Assembly: GCA_027318945.1 (NCBI GenBank)
Contig: DAHVOF010000113.1
Coordinates: forward strand, 1 to 5,828
Direction: 5' to 3'
Origin: Actinomycetota bacterium
GTDB lineage: Bacteria; Actinomycetota; Acidimicrobiia; Acidimicrobiales; Acidimicrobiaceae
Length of the DNA stretch: 5,828 nt
The notes under the pieces are model-generated. The model was not told the DNA's origin and searched no databases. It saw only the letters and a program-made list of their open reading frames with translations. This document shows, piece by piece, positions 1-5,002 of the stretch. A program made the position numbers and the translations under genes. The number at the start of each line of letters is the position of its first letter. Positions within the stretch are counted from its first letter, which is position 1.

Positions 1-342
1 ATTCAAAAGAAACTTACTTCCAAAACCGGACTTATCCTCGGGGTAGTTATATCCGATACTTTTGGACGCACCTGGAGAAGAGGTGTCACCGACGTAGCGC
101 TGGGATGCGCTGGAATTGCTGCGCTCCAAGACCTGAGAGGCACCCCGGACTCCCGCGGCAGGACCTTGGTAGCCACAGAGATCGCTGTAGCCGACGAAAT
201 TGCTGCAGCGGCCGAACTTGCAAAGCCCAAGGCTGGACGGCGTCCAATCGTGGTTGTACGAGGAATCGACGAAAAGCTCTTCAGAAAATCTTCAATTGCC
301 GACGAAGTGATCAGAAATGCCTCCGAGGATCTCTTCCGTTAA
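1..342 (+). CDS. cofE: Coenzyme F420-0:L-glutamate ligase (CofE / FbiB N-terminal type), 3' part
   Basis: The open frame runs from base 1 to a TAA at 340-342, giving the last 113 residues. CofE adds L-glutamate to F420-0 in a GTP-dependent cytoplasmic reaction that builds the polyglutamyl tail of coenzyme F420. Family signatures seen are VVISDTFGRTWRRG followed by TDVALG near in-window residues 15-35, then DLRGTPDSRGR, VADEIAAAAELAKPKA and the terminal VVVRGID. CofE proteins are about 245-250 residues long, so roughly 135 codons lie to the left. The protein stops 24 residues after VVVRGID, so it lacks the C-terminal nitroreductase-like FMN domain that makes mycobacterial FbiB a fusion. The neighbouring gene faces it, with adjacent stop codons. 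The family call is firm. Whether the upstream gene is fbiA/cofD cannot be seen here. Confidence 0.9.
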   Translation: MQKKLTSKTGLILGVVISDTFGRTWRRGVTDVALGCAGIAALQDLRGTPDSRGRTLVATEIAVADEIAAAAELAKPKAGRRPIVVVRGIDEKLFRKSSIADEVIRNASEDLFR

Positions 343-1296
343 TCAGTTATTCTTATTTACCCACTCAATAACCTGGGATAGTCCATCGGAAAGAGTTACG
401 TGTGGCACCCAGGATAAAATTTCGCCGGCCTTAACGTTCGAAAGGCACGACCGCATGAGTTCACCCGTCCTCCCTGGGAGGTAACTCGGATGCAGAGACA
501 TTTTATGTTGTCTCGCCATCTCCCAGTACAGGCTGTTGACAGATGTTTCAATAGAAGTTGAGATATTGAACACCTCGCCTGAACCTTTGGTCATGGAGGC
601 GACAAATGCGTCTGCTACGTCCGAGACGAAGACAAAATCCCTCGTCTGGTGACCATCCCCGTAAATCGCGCAAGTTCTGCCCGCCGCCAAATTGCCTGCA
701 AAGATCGAGACAACGCCAGATTCTCCATGGGGATCCTGCCTGGGCCCGTAAACATTCGCGAGTGCCAGTGCCACATAATCCAGTCCGTAAGCTTCTCGGT
801 AGCTGAAAAGGTAATCGAGCACAACTTTCTTTGTGACTCCATAGTTCGATAAGGGCTGATGCTTGACGCCCTCCGTAACGGGCAATTCGGAGGATTCCGG
901 CTCCCCATACAGCGTCCCTCCGCTTGCCGCATAAATCACTCGCTCAATACCCAGCTTCCGTGAACTCTCAATTACGTTTACGCTGCCAAGCACGTTCACT
1001 TTAGCGTCGTGAAATGGATCGGCCATAGATCTGCGAACGTCTGACTGCGCTGCAAGATGAAACACATATCGGGGACCGGCTTGCTCCATGACCTTTGCGA
1101 GGCCCGGCTCTGCAATGTCCTGGCGCACCACCTCTAGCTGAGAGCCGAACTCGGAGGCATTCGAAAGGTTGCTCATGGAGCCGGCAGAAAAATCGTCGAT
1201 CACCATGACCCTGTAGCCAACTTCGAGAAGCTTTTCCACCAAATGCGAACCTATGAATCCGGCACCCCCGGTAACAACGACCGTGTCGCTACTCAC
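343..1296 (-). CDS. NAD-dependent epimerase/dehydratase, GalE-like short-chain (extended SDR) enzyme
   Basis: This 317-residue cytoplasmic enzyme of the extended SDR family acts on a nucleotide sugar, most likely as a UDP-sugar 4-epimerase. A Rossmann NAD-binding motif TGGAGFIGS lies at residues 9-17, followed by IDDFSAG near 33-39 and HLAAQ at 80-84. The catalytic Ser lies in AASGGTLYGEP (S125), and the YxxxK pair is Y152/K156. NVYGPRQDP and GDGHQTRDFVFVSDVA mark the substrate side, and the PGRTGE...SWVPHV...GLSQVIEWV end is typical of the family. The start is GTG, overlapping the upstream pyrophosphorylase stop as GTGA, with AGAGG 8 bases upstream. The stop abuts the cofE stop. GalE, GDP-sugar and dTDP-sugar epimerases share these motifs, so the substrate is not decided; proximity to the manB-like gene allows a GDP-sugar role. 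Confidence 0.88.
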   Translation of the reverse strand: MSSDTVVVTGGAGFIGSHLVEKLLEVGYRVMVIDDFSAGSMSNLSNASEFGSQLEVVRQDIAEPGLAKVMEQAGPRYVFHLAAQSDVRRSMADPFHDAKVNVLGSVNVIESSRKLGIERVIYAASGGTLYGEPESSELPVTEGVKHQPLSNYGVTKKVVLDYLFSYREAYGLDYVALALANVYGPRQDPHGESGVVSIFAGNLAAGRTCAIYGDGHQTRDFVFVSDVADAFVASMTKGSGEVFNISTSIETSVNSLYWEMARQHKMSLHPSYLPGRTGELMRSCLSNVKAGEILSWVPHVTLSDGLSQVIEWVNKNN

Positions 1297-2369
1297 ACCG
1301 GAATCCTCTGGCCTCTAAGTGTCGAACCATCCTCCAACGATGCCCTGTGTGAAACAACCGACCCGTCCAAGATGGCAGCTCCTGAAGGAATAACTGCATT
1401 CTGTCCGACAATCGAATTCACCACAAGGGCCCCCTGATGCACCTTAGCGCCAGGCAATATTACAGATCGCTCAACTCGAGCTCCGTGACAAACAGCGGAT
1501 CCGTCTGAAATCACCGAAGCTTCGACAATGGCTCCGTTTTCTAGGTATGCTCCATGGCCGATATAGGAGTGCGGGATAACCTCACCCTCTATAACCGAAT
1601 GTGGACAGCTCCAATTACCATGCTCGTCGACTTCGAAACTGGGCAGTAACGGCGATGAAAACCTGCCAGCAACTATGTCGAGCGATACATCCAAGAAAGT
1701 ACTCGGAGTGCCTGCATCAATCCAATAGCATTCATACCCCTTCGCAAAAAGCTGGCCTTTTTCGACAAGTCCCGGAAAGATCTCCTTTTCCACAGAGACA
1801 CGCCTCGTCCGAGAAATCTGATCGAGAACAGCAGGTTCGATAACGTAAATTCCCGCATTGATGTAATTTGTCGGAGCCGTTCCGGGCGCCGGTTTTTCAA
1901 TAAAGGCAGTTACCCTGCCATCGGCGTCAGTAGGGACAACTCCAAATGCAGATGGATTCTCAACTGGCACCAATGCAATTGTCGCCAGTCCGCCCCTTTC
2001 TCGATGAAGCCCCAACAAATCGTCCACTGGAATATCGGAAAGCACATCCCCGTTTACCACGATCATCGTCTCATCTATCGAGGCGACCTGTGCCGCGTAC
2101 CTAATCGCTCCCGCCGTATCGAGAGGCTCAGGCTCCACCGCATAACTTAACTTCACATCGTGAATGAACCCATCAGGGTATGACTCGAGAAAAACGTCTG
2201 GTCGGTACCCGAGGGACAACACTACCTCATCGACTCCGAAACAGGCCAAGCGCCCGACCACACGCTCCAGCATGGTAATGCCGGCAATCTGGAGCATCTG
2301 CTTGGGAGTATCCAATGTTAGGGGCCTAAGACGAGTACCCTCCCCACCCACGAGAATTATCGCCCTCAT
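1293..2369 (-). CDS. manB: Sugar-1-phosphate nucleotidyltransferase, probable mannose-1-phosphate guanylyltransferase
   Basis: This 358-residue enzyme joins a sugar 1-phosphate to a nucleoside triphosphate in the cytoplasm, giving an NDP-sugar and pyrophosphate. The N-terminal catalytic domain shows GGEGTRLRPLT at 8-18 with K23, NGDVL at 106-110 (D108 a metal ligand), EKP at 158-160, INAGIYV at 170-176, EKEIFP at 194-199 and WIDAGTP at 216-222. From about 245 to the end there are hexapeptide-like turns (SYIGHGAYLENGAIVEAS, RSVILPGAKV, NSIVGQNAVI), indicating a left-handed beta-helix. Typical RmlA lacks this helix. Length and layout match the mycobacterial GDP-mannose pyrophosphorylase Rv3264c (manB there, manC in enterobacterial naming) as I remember it, and so do the wbbL/rmlD neighbours. 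ATG start with AGGAG 9 bases upstream. Class certain; the GDP-mannose assignment is inference, with dTDP- or UDP-glucose synthesis as alternatives. Confidence 0.85.
   Translation of the reverse strand: MRAIILVGGEGTRLRPLTLDTPKQMLQIAGITMLERVVGRLACFGVDEVVLSLGYRPDVFLESYPDGFIHDVKLSYAVEPEPLDTAGAIRYAAQVASIDETMIVVNGDVLSDIPVDDLLGLHRERGGLATIALVPVENPSAFGVVPTDADGRVTAFIEKPAPGTAPTNYINAGIYVIEPAVLDQISRTRRVSVEKEIFPGLVEKGQLFAKGYECYWIDAGTPSTFLDVSLDIVAGRFSSPLLPSFEVDEHGNWSCPHSVIEGEVIPHSYIGHGAYLENGAIVEASVISDGSAVCHGARVERSVILPGAKVHQGALVVNSIVGQNAVIPSGAAILDGSVVSHRASLEDGSTLRGQRIPV
1305..1309 (-). promoter_or_regulatory. Ribosome binding site of the GalE-like gene, inside manB
   Basis: AGAGG on the minus strand lies 8 bases before the GTG start at 1296, inside the last codons of the pyrophosphorylase gene. 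It supports the GTG as start and, with the GTGA stop/start overlap, suggests translational coupling. Confidence 0.6.
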
Positions 2370-2378
2370 CGACTAAAA

Positions 2379-2383
2379 CTCCT
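2379..2383 (-). promoter_or_regulatory. Ribosome binding site of the manB-like gene
   Basis: AGGAG on the minus strand stands 9 bases before the ATG at 2369. It is a clear Shine-Dalgarno match in the 82-base gap and fixes the start of the pyrophosphorylase. No convincing -35/-10 pair accompanies it in that gap. Confidence 0.75.
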
Positions 2384-2451
2384 CTAGAACCCAGCTATTT
2401 CCAGTTAACCATACTACGAACAACCGAGGTCTCACACTTTCGGGTCTTTGA

Positions 2452-3189
2452 TCATCCACCTGCCGACGTTGAAGTTGACGAGGATGTCTTGGTGGTCGTG
2501 GTTGAGCTTGCTATCGTCGTGGTAGTGACTCCAGTAGTCGTGGTTGCAGAAACGTTTGCAAGCTGAGAGGCGGAAGGCGGCTTGGGCAACGACGCGCCCT
2601 TGGGCACCAGACCCACAGTTACAAGCACATCGTTGCTGGAAATCACAACCTTCGAAGGATCTCCACTATAAATTTTTGGAGTGGTTGACAGGACCGAACC
2701 CCACACCGCTGTTTCCAGCTGGGTAGCTTTGCCGTTGCACTGGGCACCAGCCTTGATCGTCCCCTTCGAGGGCACGGTAACTGACGAGGAACTGAAGCTC
2801 AGCCCCTTATAATCTGACGCAAACTTACCCAAAGTCGCGCCATTCCCCTCGTCCGCGGCAACCTTCGGCGAAAGGTTCACGATACCGTTGCCGGAAGTTG
2901 TAAAAGAGGCATTTGAAGGTGCTTTAATTTTCGGAAGATTCGCAATAAACGACGAGCAATCGTAGATCCCGAAGGCAAAATTCCACTTGTCACCAATAAC
3001 AGGATGGACAGTCGGCTTACTCACCGGATGCTGCAGCTCGTAACGGGAATAGCCCACGATGAAAATGCCGAGAATGCTGATGATCGCAATCAAGCTGTAA
3101 AACCCAACTGGGATCTCGCCCCTTGACGTGCGGCCTCCACCCGTAGCAGCTGCACGAGCTACTTGTTTTCCAATCGAACCCTTTGCCAT
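2452..3189 (-). CDS. Uncharacterised single-pass membrane protein with exported domain and Thr/Ser-rich tail
   Basis: No named function is recognised for this 245-residue protein. The N-terminus is basic (K3, K8, R12, R20, R23), followed by one hydrophobic segment at about 27-47. This gives a type II anchor with the remaining 200 residues outside the membrane. The exported part has WNFAFGIYDC near 69-78 and a second Cys at 151 that could form a disulfide. A possible beta-rich domain extends to VLVTVGLVPKG and PPSASQL. The last 30 residues are almost all Thr/Ser, with four-Thr runs at 216-219, 222-225 and 230-233. The layout resembles Acidimicrobiia hypothetical proteins I recall with HWHAA-type and HIHP motifs, but here those histidines are absent. 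It lies between wbbL and manB, suggesting an envelope role (inference). ATG start; its only purine-rich stretch (AGGGG) is 16 bases upstream, so the RBS is weak. Confidence 0.85.
   Translation of the reverse strand: MAKGSIGKQVARAAATGGGRTSRGEIPVGFYSLIAIISILGIFIVGYSRYELQHPVSKPTVHPVIGDKWNFAFGIYDCSSFIANLPKIKAPSNASFTTSGNGIVNLSPKVAADEGNGATLGKFASDYKGLSFSSSSVTVPSKGTIKAGAQCNGKATQLETAVWGSVLSTTPKIYSGDPSKVVISSNDVLVTVGLVPKGASLPKPPSASQLANVSATTTTGVTTTTIASSTTTTKTSSSTSTSAGG
2484..2546 (-). repeat. Three-copy 21-base imperfect tandem repeat in the Thr-rich tail
   Basis: The core C(A/T)ACCACGAC occurs on the minus strand beginning at 2546, 2525 and 2504, an exact 21-base spacing. Each copy encodes Thr-Thr-Thr in the same phase (ACC ACG at residues 216, 223 and 230), giving a seven-residue period. 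The remainder of each unit has diverged. It lies wholly inside the membrane-protein gene. Confidence 0.7.
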
Positions 3190-3240
3190 GACGCATTTAG
3201 GTTAGCCCCTAATTTTGGCAAATAGGTACGCATTCCCGGA

Positions 3241-4119
3241 CTAAGTTTGATTGGCCTCAGGTTTTTTTGCCCCTTTGCGCAAAATGGTCAGCGCGAGTGA
3301 AATCGTAAGCCTCGCGAATATCCCTATCCCGACTGGAAATAGCTCCACCTTGCGCCATCCGCTTTTAGTCAGTTTTGCATATGTCCAAAGGGACCGGTGA
3401 TGCGCCAGAGCCATCCGAATAGGCCTCGACGAGGTCGTACCACCCTGTTCATGGCGGACCACCGCAGCCCCGCAAAACCGCACCCGATATCCGCGATCTC
3501 CTATGGTCTTGCAAAGGTAGACATCTTCAAGATACATGAAAAACCTGTCGCTGAATCCTCCCACCTTTTTGAAAACATCAGAGCGAACCACGAAGAATGC
3601 CCCCGATACCCAGTCGGCATAGAACGAATCGCGGTGGTCAACATCAAGCATCCTGTACCGACGTGTAAAAGCATTGCGGGGAAACAACTGGCCGAAGATC
3701 GCATGGCCACCCGCGTCAAGGAGACTCGGGAAATGACGAACCGAGGGGTAGGTGGTCCCATCCGGATTCAATATTCTAGGTCCAACCAAAGCGCAGTCGC
3801 GATCGATCTCCAGCTCGCCGACAAGCTTTTCGATTGCGCCAGGTGACACTTCGATGTCGGGATTGCTAACGACGAAATAGCGCGCATTAGACCGGCTGAA
3901 CCCAAGATTCGCCGCACGGCCATACCCTATATTCTTTCCCGGCCGCAATACCGAAACCTTGCCGCCCAAGTTTGCGGCAAATGCGCTTGAACCATCTTCA
4001 GACGCATTATCAACAATCCATACCTTTTCAATACCCTCCGCCAATAGTGAGCTAACGGCAGATTTGAGCTGGTCCCCGGCGTTGTAATTGACGACAACTG
4101 CCTCAATAAGACTCTCCAC
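3241..4119 (-). CDS. wbbL: GT2-family glycosyltransferase, probable WbbL-type rhamnosyltransferase
   Basis: This 292-residue inverting GT-A enzyme is predicted to transfer L-rhamnose from dTDP-rhamnose to a polyprenyl-diphosphate-linked GlcNAc on the inner face of the membrane. VVVNYNAG is at 8-15, VDNASEDGS at 36-44, KNIGYGRAANLG at 62-73, and SNPDIEV at 85-91 with D88 as the DXD-like metal ligand. DGTTYPSVRHFPS is at 120-132, ADWVSGAFFVVR at 168-179, GGFSDRFFMYLEDV at 187-200 and AHHRS at 239-243. PSVRHFPSL, HAIFGQLFPRN and the HH motif closely echo mycobacterial WbbL (Rv3265c, about 301 residues) from memory. A hydrophobic C-terminal segment at 261-280 may bind the membrane. The usual D after EDV is Y201. 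The start is GTG, 7 bases after the rmlD stop, with only a weak GGA-type RBS, consistent with translational coupling. Acceptor identity is inferred. Confidence 0.87.
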   Translation of the reverse strand: MESLIEAVVVNYNAGDQLKSAVSSLLAEGIEKVWIVDNASEDGSSAFAANLGGKVSVLRPGKNIGYGRAANLGFSRSNARYFVVSNPDIEVSPGAIEKLVGELEIDRDCALVGPRILNPDGTTYPSVRHFPSLLDAGGHAIFGQLFPRNAFTRRYRMLDVDHRDSFYADWVSGAFFVVRSDVFKKVGGFSDRFFMYLEDVYLCKTIGDRGYRVRFCGAAVVRHEQGGTTSSRPIRMALAHHRSLWTYAKLTKSGWRKVELFPVGIGIFARLTISLALTILRKGAKKPEANQT

Positions 4120-4126
4120 TAATCCA

Positions 4127-4984
4127 TCATCCCGCTTCCAGCTTGGCCACTAGAGCCGAGACAGAGTCCTGCCATGATGGAAGTTCCTTCAACCCGCTTC
4201 CCCTAAGCGCAAAGTTGTCCAAAACAGAGAACCGCGGCCTCGGGGCCTTAAATCCTGTCAGTTCCGCAGTAGATATAGGGCTAATCCTGCCGGGATCTTC
4301 TCCTAGCTCCTCAAAAATGTGCCGCGCGATAGCGTACCATGAGGTCTGGCCAGAGTTTGACACGTGAAAAACACCGGAGTGGCCCCCTAGGTAAAGCTCC
4401 ACCAAGGTTTCGACAAGATCTGAAACTACAGTGGGAGTGCCTATCTGATCGTCGACGAATCGGTGCACCCCACCCGATCGAGCAAGCCGAATAAGCGTCT
4501 TAGCCATATTTTGACCGAATTCACCCATAACCCAGGAAGTGCGCACGATAAGGTCCTCCGGTCTAACTTCCATTTCCCCCGCGAGTTTTGACGCTCCATA
4601 GACAGTCCTCGGCCCAACAGGATCCCATTCCCGATAAGGTCTCACTGATGAGCCGTCGAACACATAGTCGGTAGATAGATAGCAAACTCGGGCGCCAACC
4701 ATGCCGGCGGCTTGAACAACGAATCTTGTGCCAAGTCCATTTACGGCAAATGCACGAGTCGGATCGTCTTCGCAAGCGTCCACTGCGGTCCACGCTGCCG
4801 CGTGAAAAATCCATTCCGGCTTCATCAAGTTCACGGCTTCGAGAACAGATTTTCGAGACGACAGGTCCAGCTCCTCGGAGGAAGGTGCATACACATCGTC
4901 GATTCCCTCCACATTGAGCAGCGCCGTAACTAACTCGCTGCCGACCTGACCCGAGCCCCCTGTGACCATGACCTTGAGAGCCAC
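4127..4984 (-). CDS. rmlD: dTDP-4-dehydrorhamnose reductase
   Basis: RmlD carries out the last step of dTDP-L-rhamnose synthesis, the NAD(P)H-dependent reduction of dTDP-4-dehydro-L-rhamnose, in the cytoplasm. The 285-residue length fits the family. The nucleotide-binding motif TGGSGQVGSE is at 8-17, and AAAWTAVDACEDDP at 62-75 is a strong RmlD signature. LSTDYVFDG is at 103-111 (T105 of the catalytic set), and YGASKLAGE at 129-137 supplies Y129 and K133. RTSWV is at 148-152, FVDDQIGTPT at 176-185 and GVFHVSNSG at 204-212. All catalytic positions are intact. The GTG start has AAGGAG 8 bases upstream in the 18-base gap after rmlB. It lies between rmlB and wbbL, so the donor-making and donor-using enzymes are probably made together. 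The assignment is firm. Confidence 0.95.
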   Translation of the reverse strand: MALKVMVTGGSGQVGSELVTALLNVEGIDDVYAPSSEELDLSSRKSVLEAVNLMKPEWIFHAAAWTAVDACEDDPTRAFAVNGLGTRFVVQAAGMVGARVCYLSTDYVFDGSSVRPYREWDPVGPRTVYGASKLAGEMEVRPEDLIVRTSWVMGEFGQNMAKTLIRLARSGGVHRFVDDQIGTPTVVSDLVETLVELYLGGHSGVFHVSNSGQTSWYAIARHIFEELGEDPGRISPISTAELTGFKAPRPRFSVLDNFALRGSGLKELPSWQDSVSALVAKLEAG

Positions 4985-4992
4985 CAGACTAT

Positions 4993-4998
4993 CTCCTT
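4993..4998 (-). promoter_or_regulatory. Ribosome binding site of rmlD
   Basis: AAGGAG on the minus strand stands 8 bases before the GTG at 4984, within the 18-base rmlB-rmlD gap. It decides for the GTG start rather than the internal ATG at codon 6, which would sit too close to the Rossmann glycine motif. Confidence 0.8.
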
Positions 4999-5002
4999 CC
5001 CC

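Noticed and set aside
105..371. A plus-strand frame overlapping the cofE end and running into the convergent junction
   Set aside because: It is in a different frame from the clear CofE sequence, is Arg/Cys-rich in the manner of an out-of-frame reading, and has no support.
2421..2450. A possible terminator after the membrane-protein gene
   Set aside because: Only a four-base inverted match (CCGA/TCGG) is present, with no T-run; too weak.
2370..2451. A possible promoter before the manB-like gene (TTGTTC at 2418-2423, TAGTAT at 2411-2416, AAATAG at 2395-2400)
   Set aside because: No pair has both a good match and correct spacing. Only the ribosome binding site is convincing, so no promoter is annotated.
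3190..3240. Possible -35 (TTGCCA) and -10 (TAAATG) before the membrane-protein gene
   Set aside because: The -10 matches the consensus poorly and would lie almost at the start codon; not supportable.
3397..3846. A 149-codon open frame on the plus strand
   Set aside because: It lies wholly antisense to the wbbL-like gene, has no recognisable motifs and no good ribosome site. The overlapped gene has strong family signatures.
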